DNA from: Dendrocalamus latiflorus
Taxonomy: Eukaryota; Streptophyta; Magnoliopsida; Poales; Poaceae
NCBI GenBank assembly: GCA_017311315.1
Contig: CM029636.1
Coordinates: 23,553,695 to 23,617,694, forward strand
Length of the DNA: 64,000 nucleotides
Direction: 5' to 3'
Part shown: one piece after another, positions 49,701 to 59,737 of the stretch
How positions within the stretch are numbered: the first letter of the stretch is position 1
Layout of the letters: each line of letters begins with the position of its first letter
The notes under the pieces: generated by a model
Told to the model about the DNA's origin: nothing
The model's database searches: none
The model's input: the letters and a program-made list of their open reading frames with translations, nothing else
Program-made: the position numbers and the translations under genes

Positions 49701-52352
49701 AGGGGAGGCGCCGGGGGGAGGAGGTGGTGCGCGGGGGAGGAGGCGGCGGACAGGGGAGGCGGCGGGGAGGGAAGGCACCTGGGAGAGAGGAGGAGGCGAA
49801 CAGGGGAGGCGACGGCGAGGAGAGGCGGCGGCGGACGGGGGAGGCGACGGAGGGGAGAGGAATCGCCGCGAGAGACGGGAGAGCGAGGAGGTCGGGAGAG
49901 AGATGCGAGAGACGTGAGAGAGAGGTGATACCTTTTATGAGGGGAGGGGACCGGCTGACCGGTTGTACATACGACTGATACGAGTATACGTATGCATGTA
50001 AGGCTCACCTAAGCGTCGCCGCGCCATCGCCTAGGCGTCCCGGCGCCTGAGGGGCGCCGTGGCCGCCAATCACGCCGTGACAACCATGATTTCATCATAA
50101 AAAGACCATTCTTCAGTTTGAAGTTCTTACAGGAAGATGTTCTCCATAAATAAATCAGCTACACTACCAATATCAACACCTATTTTGTGTCGTACTAACA
50201 GACTTATATACTGTTAGTATTTGATTTTCAATGTAGTACGTTATACTCTAGCGCCAATAATAAAGCTAGTCCATAACAGAACAGCACAAACAAATGTAAA
50301 TTCTTCAGCAACGCAAAAGCCATACAATATTATATGGGTCATTTCCACACAATTCCCTCAACAAAACTACAAATATGGATCAATTCTCATGCAGTTATCA
50401 TATTAACATAAACTAGCCCATTTTGAGTCCTCACAATTATCAGTAACTCCAGAAGTGCAAAGGCCTGAACTAAGAAGCCTCAACTTCAAGGAAAAGGTTC
50501 AGATGCAACAACATGATGTACGCAACCAAAGTGGGCCCACTCCAAATAGCTTAAGCTTTTTGGTTTCAGCTTATGACTTTTAGGCTGATCATGAGAGAGT
50601 GCGGAGTAACAGAAACTCCCGTACGATTTTGACCGATATAAATGAAATTGTTATAGTATGTACTACAATCAATTTGTAAATCACATCTTGAAAAGACACT
50701 ATATCTGAAAACTAGTTACAGTAGAAAAGTAAAAAAAAGCTTTTAGAAGCTGAAAAGAAAAGACCCTCTGGTTTGGCCTGTTCTTTTTGGCTGAGACTTA
50801 TTGCTTTTAGCTGCGACTTGTGGCTTTTGGGCTGTTCATACGAGAGATTACAGAGTAACAGAAACTTACGTGTGGTTTATAAATGAAGACGGTACAGTAT
50901 GTACTACAATTAACTAGTAGACCCCATCTTGAAAAACACTTCGTCTAAAAGCTAGTTACTGTGGAAATGCCAAAAGCAGGGCCTGTTTGTTTTGGCTGCG
51001 GCTTATGGCTTTTGGCTGAATTTTTTGAATTTTGGCTGTTTACGGTACAGATTACGGAGAGATCGATACTCACTTGTGATTTTGGCTGGTACAGATGTTG
51101 GGCTTTTAACGTGTACTACGTTTAACTTATAGACCCCGTCTTGAAAAAATACTCCGTTTAAAAATTAGGTACTGTAGCGGCTGCGAAAAGCCGGCCGGCT
51201 TCTTACCAGCCGAACAGGCCCCTATAACACCGGTTAGCTTTTCTGAGTTATTCAATAAAAAAAAAGAACAGAACACGACAAGTTTTGAGTCAAACATTTA
51301 GGTTTCGTATAAGCTACTCTACTATGGTCATAATACATGTCAAACATAACAACTGGCCACCGATTAATGAATTTAGCTTATTAGATAAATATAAGCTCAT
51401 TTCGCACTTCTGAATAAAAAAAACATACCTGGAGAAGCGTGAGCTGTGCTGACAGTGTAGTGGCCTCGGTCTGCAGTGTCTGGACCTTCCTCTCCAGCTC
51501 ACCAGTGTGCTTGATCTTCCTCTCCTTCGACCTCGCCGCCGACTGCCTGTTGGCCAGAATCCTACACACAGGCACCACCACAAACTTTAACCTAAATAAA
51601 CAAATATAATACACCTCCAAATTACCACAAGAAGCCCTAAAAGCTGGCAATTATCAGTACTAAGACAAGGCAGATAGCAGAGATCTCAAAACAGATGTCA
51701 CACCACCAACACTAGCAGGAATCGATATTAACTCTAACATACATGATTCACGAGACAAATTACGAGATTAGATGACAATACACCTCCTACCGGATCTTGA
51801 AAGCAGAAAAAAAAACGACTGATAAGAGGGGAGCACCTGAAGACTGCCTCACCTCTTTGCGCGCTTGGGGTCGATAAGCGCGAGCTCGGCAAGCCTCTCA
51901 GCAGGCATGGCCTTCTTGGCGTAGTCCGGCAGCCCGCTCGACAGCGCCGACTCGCCTTCGTACGGCGAATTGACCCCGTCCATCGACTCGTTCCTCTGAT
52001 GCACACCTCCCCCGCTTCCTCCGCCCTGCAGGGCGAGGCCCTCGAAGAAGGCGGCGTCGAGAGAGAGGCTCCTCATGTGGGCCCCGCCCGGGGGCCGGGG
52101 CGCCGGCGCCGGGGGCGCAGCGGGCGCCATGGGTGGCGGCGGAGGTGGGGTGGGGTCGGAGGCCGCCGGGGAGTCGTCGGAGAAGGAGGGGAAGTCGAGG
52201 TCAGAGAAGGAGAAGTCCCCGTCGGGGTCGAGAAGGAGGTCGGCGTCGGGGAGGCGCAGGAACGTCTCCGAGTGGGCCCGCCGGTGGTGCCCACGTCCGC
52301 CGCCTCCGCCAGAGGCCGGCGCAGGCACCGGGAGAGGGAAGCGCGGGTCCAT
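46711..52352 (-). CDS. group I bZIP transcription factor (VIP1/RSG/bZIP18-like)
   Basis: Four coding exons on the minus strand, 51853-52352, 51429-51561, 47177-47261 and 46711-46973, give 326 codons with GT-AG borders and consistent phases. The start is MDPRFPLPVP (ATG 52350-52352). The N-terminal half is Pro/Gly-rich with RRAHSETF, HMRSLSLD and HQRNESMD, sites like those through which relatives (RSG, VIP1) are phosphorylated and bound by 14-3-3 proteins. The basic region NRQSAARSKERK (about residues 170-181) is followed by a long leucine zipper (ELERKVQTLQTEATTLSAQL through RLQSM and LQEEVQRLK). The C terminus is Gln/His-rich with a (Q)7 run. The protein should be a nuclear DNA-binding regulator; its target genes cannot be read from sequence. 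Intron 2 is 4167 bp and packed with repeats. Confidence 0.93.
48070..48450. repeat. three tandem copies of a ~115-128-bp unit in bZIP intron 2
   Basis: Each unit contains AAATTCCTAATACATTCATG, AAAAAGTATGAAGTCAAGCA and GCATGCATCTTCCTAATACA (first copy slightly diverged). Units start near 48070, 48201 and 48318. Confidence 0.9.
48578..49022. repeat. ~220-bp direct duplication in bZIP intron 2
   Basis: Two consecutive copies share CCCATCTGATTCCATC, AATGGCACATCGCTAGCCCC-like, CATCAAGCTCCAGACATCT, AAAACTACTAGGTGCATCGA and CTTGTGCTCTTTTAAATGAA. The first starts near 48578 and the second near 48801. Confidence 0.9.
49439..50088. mobile_element. non-autonomous hAT-like element with GC-rich cargo in bZIP intron 2
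   Basis: A 650-bp element with ends CAAGGTTGTCACGGCGT and, in reverse complement, CATGGTTGTCACGGCGT. A perfect 8-bp duplication ATTTCATC flanks it (49431-49438 and 50089-50096). The CA start and 8-bp duplication fit the hAT superfamily. The interior (49470-49920) is strongly GC-rich, with CGCCTCCCTCCCTCCTGC and GGGGGAGGCG-type repeats. Several long open frames cross it in different registers and none resembles a known protein, so I treat them as compositional. Confidence 0.88.
50545..50770. repeat. MITE family B copy in bZIP intron 2 (1 of 3)
   Basis: Contains TTTTGGTTTCAGCTTATGAC, CGGAGTAACAGAAACTCCCG, TGTACTACAATCAATTTGTA and TTTTAGAAGCTGAAAAG. It lies directly beside the next two copies, all in the same orientation. 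Confidence 0.65.
50771..50978. repeat. MITE family B copy in bZIP intron 2 (2 of 3)
   Basis: Contains TTTTTGGCTGAGACTTATTG, GAGATTACAGAGTAACAGAA, GTACTACAATTAACTAGTAG and TAGTTACTGTGGAAATGCC. The right edge merges into the next copy. Confidence 0.65.
50979..51221 (+). repeat. MITE family B copy in bZIP intron 2 (3 of 3)
   Basis: Ends GGGCCTGTTTGTTTTGGC and, in reverse complement, GGGCCTGTTCGGCTGG. The interior carries GGTACAGATTACGGAGAGAT, TTTTGGCTGGTACAGATGTT and TAGACCCCGTCTTGAAAAAA. It is the best-bounded of the three. Confidence 0.72.
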
Positions 52353-52930
52353 CGCGGTCAACCCCGGCGGCGAGGTATCTAGCTCGCGGTGGTGGCGGCG
52401 GCGCGGCGCGGCGCGCGGTGCTGGGGTATGCGTGTGAGAGAGAGCAAGCGAGCGATCTCGGGGGGATCGAGTCGGTGGGATACGTGTGAGTAGAAGGGTG
52501 TGCTGCCGTTCGCCCCGGCGTGGTCCCGGTGCACGGAGTTAACGAAACGTGGCACGAATCTCGAAGTGGGATGGACGGGTTAGGCGTGGCTTGGTTGGTG
52601 AGGAGGGTGTAGGGGGAAGGAGAATCTTTTCACGTAAGTGCGTGGACTCGGTGTATGGATCGGAGGGCTGAGCGTGTCCATCTTGATTTTCGCGGTGGGC
52701 TGGGAGTTGGAACGGGGTGCGAGTGCGCTGCGTGGGCTCGGTGTACGAGGTAGGGACGGGAGGGTAGGAAGGTAATTTTGCGGTCCGGAGGAAGGAAGGA
52801 ATGACGCGTTGGTGGACCAGTGGACGCGGGCCCGGCTGACTATTTGCCGGTGGCCTTCGGGTGAGTGGGTGACACGCGGGTCCAGGCTCATGCGGCCCAC
52901 CGGTCAGTGTAGTGGGGCGATGAATGACGA
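52353..52930 (-). promoter_or_regulatory. 5' flank and presumed promoter of the bZIP gene
   Basis: GC-rich just upstream of the ATG, with a CT-rich tract on the minus strand (rc of GAGAGAGAGCAAGCGAGCG at about 52436-52454) typical of grass 5' UTRs. No TATA box can be assigned with confidence. Confidence 0.45.
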
Positions 52931-52944
52931 TCGCAAAGTAGGCT

Positions 52945-53190
52945 TTGGACCTGTTTTTTAAGTCAAAAGTTGACGGATTTTGTCTTTTGCTACAGTACCT
53001 AATTTTTAAATGAAGTATTTTCTTAAGACGGGGTTTACAATTTAAACGATCTACACGTTAAAAGACCAACATCTGTACCAGCCAAAATCGCAATGAGTAA
53101 CTGTTTCTCCGTAATCTGTACCGTAAACAGCCAAAATTCAAAAATTTCAACCAAAAGTCATAAGCCACAGTCGAAAAGAACATGCCCTTT
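52945..53190 (-). repeat. MITE family B copy in reverse orientation, bZIP promoter
   Basis: In reverse complement this matches the 50979-51221 copy: CATAAGCCACAGTCG-type end, GGTACAGATTACGGAGAAAC, TTTTGGCTGGTACAGATGTT, CCCGTCTTAAGAAAATACT, closing at GGACCTGTTTTTTAAG. It lies about 590 bp upstream of the bZIP ATG, in opposite orientation to the intronic copies. Confidence 0.7.
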
Positions 53191-54329
53191 ATGTGGCTGC
53201 ACCCTAGACCCTTTGTCGGGCAATCTGTGTAAAGCTAGTAAGGATGCCTTTTTTTTGCTTAATGGTATTTGTGCTCAATTTATGGGGAGATTCAATTTTT
53301 TGCCACCCTAGACCAATTCACTCTGTCACTTACATGTGGGGTCACCTGAGTCACTGACAATGGGCCAGGGTGGCAAATCTGTTGCCACTGGACTCATAAG
53401 AGTGGCAAATGATTAAATTTTCCCAATTTATGTGCCAAAAAACCCTACTTTAGTGTGTGTTTGGTCGAGTGAACCAAGGTGTATAGGATAGGATGGTACA
53501 TGACAGATGAAATGATTCTAGATGAGATGGTTGTAAGATCGAGGAGATTGACTAGAGCGGAATAAATATGTGATTTTAAAATTTTTCTCTTCTATCAATT
53601 ATTTGGCTAAAACCAATTTATAATGCGGAAACTTAACTCAATTTGGTTTAGCATAAATAAGGCCAAAATCAATTATGTTCATCTAAGTGCACCAACACCC
53701 TAAGTCTATATCGAGATCTGCAATCTTAGGATGACAAGCAATCAATTTAATTCTATGAATATAAATTGGTTGAATATAAATTGAGCATAATAAAATAAAC
53801 CATAATTGACATAGTTCCTTTTTACCATGGTGTTTGAAGACTTGCTGGTCTCCCCTAATCCACGTTGAGGTAAGCCCAAACAAATTGGGCCAGCTCCATG
53901 AATTAAGCTAAACAACTCAATCCACTAGTAGTAGCTCTTTTCCACTCCAAGTAGGTGAGGTCTAACGTTCACAACTTGCCGGATCTTCTCACAACTTTCT
54001 TTGAGAAGATCACCATGCACGATGCCTCCAACATTCTCTAAGAGTCAGCAACCTCCAAGAGTAATAAGTCAGCCCCCTGCAATAAATATATAAGCTCAAG
54101 TGGATATTAAATTCACCTCTAGATGCAACACAGAGCTCTTCTCCTTGCTCACAAGGTGAAATACATACACAATTGAGAGGAGAACCTCATGATACCTCAA
54201 GAGAGTAAATGGAGTGCCAAATGTCTTACCCCAATAGGACACAAGAGAATATTTATGCCCCACACCTCGAAACTAGCTGTTGGGGACAAAAACCAGGATT
54301 TTCAATAGTACCACAGGCAAAACGCCGAT

Positions 54330-54612
54330 ACTACCATTCCACTCAGCAAAGGTCAGAAAACTAGCCGTTACTCAGCAATTCCGGTAGTTCCGCCACACAA
54401 AGTTCGGTATTACCACTCAGCAGTAGTACCGCTCCACACATGCTGAACTACCGTTCTCACTAGAGAGGAGAAGACTCCCACAAAGGTGTCTCTCTGAAAA
54501 AATATACCGCTACACAAGCGGCCATTCCTCAACCCGGTAGTACTACTCGCACAAAACCGGTAGTACCGCAAACCATTCAAACCGCTCACACAGAGTCGGT
54601 ACTACCCATCGT
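54330..54612. repeat. decayed CGGTANTNCCG palindrome cluster in the solo LTR
   Basis: About eight imperfect versions of the palindrome found in the younger LTR, for example CCGGTAGTTCCGCC, TTCGGTATTACCACT, CCGGTAGTACCGC and GTCGGTACTACCC. Many CpG sites are replaced by TpG or CpA, consistent with methylation decay. Confidence 0.7.
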
Positions 54613-55140
54613 TGACCACACTGGTCCTCGACCACGTTGTCTGGTTCGACCACACCGATCACCGACCACGCCGATCTTTGACCATATTGATTTTGACCAC
54701 ACAGGTCTCGACCACGTCGACCATGTCGATCTTCAACCACGACAATCTTCGATCACACAGATCTCTGACCAACATGTCGATCTTCGACCACGTTGTTTCA
54801 ATCACGTCGGTTTGACCACGTTTGTTTCGACCACATAGGTCTCGACCACGTCGGTTTCGACCACGCTGGTTCGATCATGTCGATCTTCGACCACACAAGT
54901 CACCGATCACGTTGATTTTCGACATCGTTGGTTTGATCACGTCGATCTTCGACCGCATAGGTCATCGACCACATCGATCTTCGACCTCGTTGGTTCCTCG
55001 ACCATATTGATTTTCGATCACACAGGTTTTCGACCACATTAGTTCAACCACATTGATCTCCGATCATGTTGGTTCGACCATTCTGGTCTTCGACCACCTT
55101 GGTTCGACCACACTAGTTTTCGACCACGTTGGTTTGACAT
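54612..55140. repeat. GACCACGTTGG-type minisatellite inside the solo LTR
   Basis: About 530 bp of degenerate short tandem units around TTCGACCACGTTGGTTTCGA and GACCACACAGGTCTCGACCA, roughly 12 to 24 bp each. The related LTR at 57608-59233 lacks this expansion. Confidence 0.85.
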
Positions 55141-55539
55141 TTATCATATCCAAATGAGACTAGGCAATATCTAGTTAATAAATAAATTAGTCTCATAATT
55201 GTATTTGTCATTATCCCAAAACCAACTTAATAGAGTTTAAACTTACAATGGTACAAGCATGTTGCTTGGTTGATGGGATGTGATGATACACGATTTTATT
55301 TGGTTGCTTGGATGGGATGATCCTGAACTGTTCAAGATGGTGTTTGGCCTGAGAGATGAAATTGAATGAGTTGTGTTTGGTAATCTCTCTCTAGTAGCGG
55401 TGAGATTACCTTTCTTTAGTAGTTGCCATGCTGTGTGGCAAGGTTGACTCGAGCTTGTGACGCCACACTGTACCACGTTGGCCGCCGTGTCCACCTTGTC
55501 ATTTCGCTTAACCTGGTGATTTCCTCCCAAATCCAACCA

Positions 55540-56050
55540 CATCAAAGTGTGCTCCACACTCCCAATCACTTTCCCCTCACTCAATTTTGGAATTCTACAT
55601 AGAGGAGATCTGGCGCCTCCTTCACTTCCAGCCAAAAACCGCCGCCACCGCCTCTCCTCTCCAGCGAGCTCCTCTCCAATTCCTCTCTCCTGGAGCATCA
55701 TTGTGCCTCCTTTCATCCCCAACCACCAATTTTAGCTCCCCCTCGCTCGCACGCCATCCCCATAATGGCCACATCACACCGCCACCAGCTCACGTCGCTA
55801 GCCCACCTCGGCTCCTCCCCACCATCTCCGGCCACTCTGAGAAGCTCCTCCTCCCCCTCTCATGATCATGCCCTCTCTAATTGTGCCCCTCTCTCTCCCG
55901 GCCACCACCACCCATTGCCTCCCCAAGGCCGTTCGTCATGCACCATCGCGCTCTTGCCTCTGCTCTACTCCTCCCTACGCCACGTGCTTGGCGTTCGATC
56001 TAGAGAGAGGTGGAAGACATAGAGGGAAGAGAGAAAAGAGAGGTAACACC
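55540..56050. repeat. CT/GC-rich block similar to 11.57-11.90 kb
   Basis: Shares with the 11 kb LTR-like block: agccaaaaac-cgccgccacc, CTCCTGGAGCATC, ccctcGCTCGCACG-like, CCTCGGCTCCTCCCC-like and AATTGTGCCCCTC-like segments in the same order. No family match as protein. Confidence 0.45.
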
Positions 56051-56460
56051 ATGTGAGAAGGAGGCAGCGTCCAGTAGACCGGCAATGTCGGGATGGTTCG
56101 TGGCTTCGACAGTAGAGGGGGAAGGCGGGAAGGAGAGGCAGCATTGAGCTCTTGCACACATGAGAGAGGGGGGGTGAGTGCACACGTGGGAATGGACGAG
56201 GCCATCCTGTACCGCATCATTTGGCCGATTTCATTGAATGGAATGGTCCAGTATCTCATGGGAATATTATTAGAATCTGTACCACTCCATCAAAAACAAG
56301 TTGGTTCCATTCACTCAACTAAACACATGGACATAGGCATAGCTAGAACATTTCATACAAGTATGCCTATGCTTAGTATCCTTTATTTTCTTGTAAAAAG
56401 CATATCCAATTTAACATCAAATTCAGCTTTGCAGCAGTTGGTCAAGAAAATGGTTACTAT

Positions 56461-57607
56461 TGGAACGCCCCTATTTCTAGAGGTGCTGGTGATTCCCACA
56501 ACTGCTTAGGATTGTTCAATTGTGGAGTACTGTACATGAGTGAGCATCACAACAACACATGCTTACAACAAAAGAGCTAAACTTTATTATAGAAATATGA
56601 TTTAACAATCAAACTTTGATGCAATGAGCATAGAAGCCCAAATTTATCTTACATTACAAAAGAAGGATTCACAGGCAAACTTGAGCGCGGTTAAGACCTA
56701 AAACTAATCTCTTCAACATGGTAGGGTTCATCTGGAACATCATCAACATCTTGTTCATCATAGTCCCATTGATCTTCTATTTGTTGATTAGCAAGTAATG
56801 AATACAACTATACCCAGCAAGTCACATGGGTAAATCCTAACTTATCTACTTGCAAGTATATTCAATGGATGGACATATACTAGTTTTATTAATGAGAGTG
56901 TCGATGCAATTTTATTTGTAAACATTTGAAAACTAGTGAACACAATGAAAACTTCTCAAGAATAGGGGGTTTTCAATACTTGATTACTTAGCTTACTCAG
57001 ATTAAAACATAATGAAATCTACTTATGCCTCATGGTTAGAATTACCCAATAAACACAGCTCTATTAACTGAGAGCACGGTGTATTTGAAGACCATTTATT
57101 TTACTCTGCAGAGTTGTACAGCTTTACCCACAAAATTTCTTAACCCTCACGACTGAATTAAGAAAACTAGGTCGTTTCACTGCTTATCTCTTTATATAGG
57201 CTCTACCCAATAGGTTCTTACCGGTATCTACTGGCTAACACATAACACTTTCGCCTGATTTATGTGGACCTACCATTGTTAAGTATGGTTTTACCGTTTT
57301 CATACTACACCCTTCTATAGATATTCAATCGAGTTGAGCAACTATTAAACCAAGGTTAACAAGTCAACACTTGTGGTTGAGCGATTACTGCGTCCTTTCC
57401 TTAGCCTCCACACAAGCCTCCACCCTAGAGTAAGATCATGGACTCCAACCATCTAGTGGCTTTCCACGAGTCATCTTTACCCTAGAACCATTTTAAATAA
57501 TTTTACTGGCCAAATGTCAAGTCACTTAGTAGTACAAAATTTTGAGTGAGCTAATCTACAATTATTTTTACAATAATTAAATATTACTAAGGTTGTCAGG
57601 GTGAATA
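56461..57607 (-). mobile_element. Gypsy-type LTR fragment (second copy of the 32.4 kb family)
   Basis: Begins TGGAACGCCCCTATTTCTAG and runs collinear with 32392-33500: CATGCTTACAACAAAA, GAGCGCGGTTAAGACCTAAA, the CTCTGCAGAGTTG block, TTTATATAGGCTCTACCC and TCAATCGAGTTGAGCA. On the minus strand CCTATATAAAGAG would be its TATA box. The Sirevirus-like LTR starts at its right edge and probably interrupts it. Confidence 0.5.
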
Positions 57608-59233
57608 TGCGTAAGATCGAGGAGGCCGACTAGAGGGGGGTGAATAGGAGGTTTTAAAATTTTCGTCTAATTCTAATTAGCAATTTTAAACTTGATGGAT
57701 TGATAGAGCAAGATAACACTAACACTAGCACAAGTAATCGACTAAGAGCAATAACGAAAGGTAGAGAACAACAATTGCTACTCTAACTAAGCAAGCAATC
57801 AAATGATATGAATAAAGAGCGTTGCTTGGAAGAATATGATCACAAGAGAGCAAACCACAATTTGACACGATTACTTTTTACCGTGGTGATCGGAGACTTG
57901 CCGGTCTCCCCTAGTCCACGTTGAGGTAAGCCCGAACGAATCGGACCGGCTCCACGAATGAGCCTAAGCACCTCGATCACTATTGGATGCCCTTTCCCTC
58001 TCCGGGTAGGCGAGCTCCAAGCCTTCACAATCTTCCGGGCCTTCTCACAATCTTCTTGAGAAGATCACCGAAGCTCCGCCAAGCCGTCTAGGTGCCGGCA
58101 AGCACCAAGAGAATAGACCACTGCGGCTTGATCTCACTCAAGTGCTCAATGGATCAACTAGAATGCAATGCACTTGAATTTTGGGTCAACTACCTCAAAT
58201 GAATGCACAAGAGAGTGAATGAGGTGTGAGAGGTTGCTCTAGGCTCAAATGTATTCAATGGATGTTCAACAACAACGTCCTAGTTCTGGTGGGGGTGTAT
58301 TTATACCCTCACCCACCTCAAATAGCCGTTACAATAAACAATCCTGAAAATTCAGGAAATCCGGTACTACCGCAGGCAAAACCGCGGTACTACCGGACCC
58401 TAGCTGACCGGTCAGAACGGCTATGTCAGAGAGTCAGAAGTAACCGTTGGTCAATGAGTGCGGTACTACCGCCGTTAAAACCGCGGTAGTTCCGGACGTC
58501 CGGAAGTTCCGCCCCAAGCCCGGTACTTCCGATCTCAACGAGACTAAGTCTTATTCTCGGCGCTCTCTGGAAAAAATGTTCCGCTCGGGTGTCCGGAACT
58601 TCCGCACATGCGGTAGTTCCGCAGGTAAAACCGCGGTACTTCCGTTTTCTGAGAGGCTAAGTTAAAGTCCGGGCGCTCTCTGGAAATAAAGTTCCGCTCG
58701 AGTGCCCGGTACTACCGGCAGTCCGGTAGTTCCGCAGGTCAAACCGCGGTACTACCGTTTTCTGAGAGACTAAGTCTTAGTCCGGACGCTCTCTGGAAAA
58801 AACGTTCCGCCCGGGCGCCCGGTACTACCGGACCTGCGGTAGTTCCGCCTAATACACGCCGGAACTACCGGATTTTCTGACAATGCACAGATTTGATTTA
58901 ATTTTAATTTCTAAGTGCATGCATGATCCTAAATTGATCCAAAGGGCACATTTGAACATGATCAAGCAATCACCATGATCCCTCTTAATAGTACGGCGTC
59001 TATCCTATAATCCGGTCTTCCAACCTAACTCCAAGACCGGTAAAACAAAATAGATACCTAAACTATTTACCTTGTCGCCCTAGAGATCTTGAATCTTCAT
59101 GGGATATTTTGTGAGCCTCTTTCTTTGCTATTTGAACATATCCTTTCAAACACTTAATGCACACATTAGTCCCATATTCACATAAATTCATTAATTACCA
59201 AAACTAACATTTTTAGGGGCCTAGATGCTTTCA
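57608..59233 (-). mobile_element. 3' LTR of a Sirevirus-like Copia element
   Basis: On the minus strand the LTR starts TGAAAGCATCTAGGCCCC, immediately after polypurine tract AAAAAGGGGGAGAT (rc of 59234-59247), and ends near TCGATCTTACGCA. The low-coordinate edge is set by homology to the solo LTR and could be off by a few bases. It lies downstream of an env-like ORF and of Copia pol on the same strand. The inner 500 bp carry a dense palindrome array. A typical CTCTAGTCGGCCTCCTCGAT segment lies near its 3' end. The matching 5' LTR is outside the window. Confidence 0.82.
58358..58870. promoter_or_regulatory. palindrome array CGGTANTNCCG in the LTR (about 15 copies)
   Basis: Near-perfect short palindromes such as CCGGTACTACCGC, GCGGTAGTTCCGG and CGGAAGTTCCG recur every 20 to 60 bp, often in pairs separated by CAGGCAAAACCG-like linkers. 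Conserved palindromic motifs in the LTR regulatory region have been described for Sireviruses; placing these in that class is inference. They are CpG-rich, so methylation and protein binding are plausible roles. Confidence 0.8.
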
Positions 59234-59249
59234 ATCTCCCCCTTTTTGG
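59234..59249 (-). other. polypurine tract adjacent to 3' LTR
   Basis: Reverse complement reads CCAAAAAGGGGGAGAT, directly before the LTR start. Similar G-rich tracts occur at 59397-59407 (TTTAGGGGGAGCT on the minus strand) and 59701-59714 (GCCAAAGGGGGAGAA). Repeated polypurine tracts upstream of the 3' LTR are known for Sireviruses. Confidence 0.8.
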
Positions 59250-59737
59250 TAATTGATGACAACAAGAGCAATTTATGAGAAGAATTTAAGATTTGGATAT
59301 ACTTCTAATTTGCAAGATGTATATCACAAAGACTTTGAAATTTTAGCAATTTTTAGAACATGGGGAATTTTTGCATTTTAGGAACTAATAAGAAAGAGCT
59401 CCCCCTAAACATGTGCATCAAATTTTGCAGGAATTTAATAGGCATGATTTCATCATAGTATTCATATTCACCAAATTCAAGGATACGCAAAAGACAAGTA
59501 AAACAAGCATTGTATTAAGGACAGGACATAGTTCATTACAAAGCATCAGAAATTAAAATACTAAACAACCACAGAGTTTAAACCACACACTAAGCATTAC
59601 AACCACAGAGTTTAAACCACACACTAAGCATTACATGGTTCATTTCACCATACTTTATTACAACGATAGATAAGACTTAAAACTTCTTCTCCTAACAGAT
59701 TTCTCCCCCTTTGGCATCGAAGTACCAAAAAGAGGAG
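59250..59737 (-). other. non-coding spacer between env-like ORF and 3' LTR
   Basis: Contains two extra polypurine-like tracts and a direct repeat (AACCACAGAGTTTAAACCAC twice at 59568-59618). No coding signal. Confidence 0.6.

Larger units (their letters stand above)
53532..55247 (-). mobile_element. solo LTR, Sirevirus-related, with perfect TSD
   Basis: A 1716-bp LTR beginning TGTAAGATCGAGGAG and ending TAAACTTACA, flanked by ATGGT at 53527-53531 and 55248-55252. The part at 53810-54030 closely resembles 57870-58070 of the Sirevirus-like 3' LTR (ACTTGCTGGTCTCCCCTAAT versus ACTTGCCGGTCTCCCCTAGT, TCCACGTTGAGGTAAGCCC in both). No internal domain accompanies it, so it is the product of LTR-LTR recombination. 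Orientation is assigned by homology to the 57.6 kb LTR. Confidence 0.93.
53453..56330. mobile_element. possible TIR element split by the solo LTR
   Basis: The left end TGTGTTTGGTCGAGTGAACC and the reverse complement of the right end, TGTGTTTAGTTGAGTGAATG then GAACC, look like terminal repeats of one element. Without the nested solo LTR it would be about 1.2 kb. Its right half holds a CT/GC-rich block (55540-56050). I could not confirm a target duplication, so the assignment is tentative. Confidence 0.4.

Noticed and set aside
49373..50008. Open frame of 211 codons in the bZIP intron
   Set aside because: It crosses the border of the hAT-like element and is matched by open frames in other registers. 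No known domain.
53284..53425. Possible 140-bp MITE with TTTTGCCACCCTAG-type ends
   Set aside because: Inverted similarity (GGAGATTCAATTTTTTGCCA versus GGGAAAATTTAATCATTTGC) is weak and no duplication was seen.
58358..58870. CRISPR-like array
   Set aside because: Motifs are about 11 bp, palindromic and irregularly spaced, in an LTR of a plant retrotransposon.
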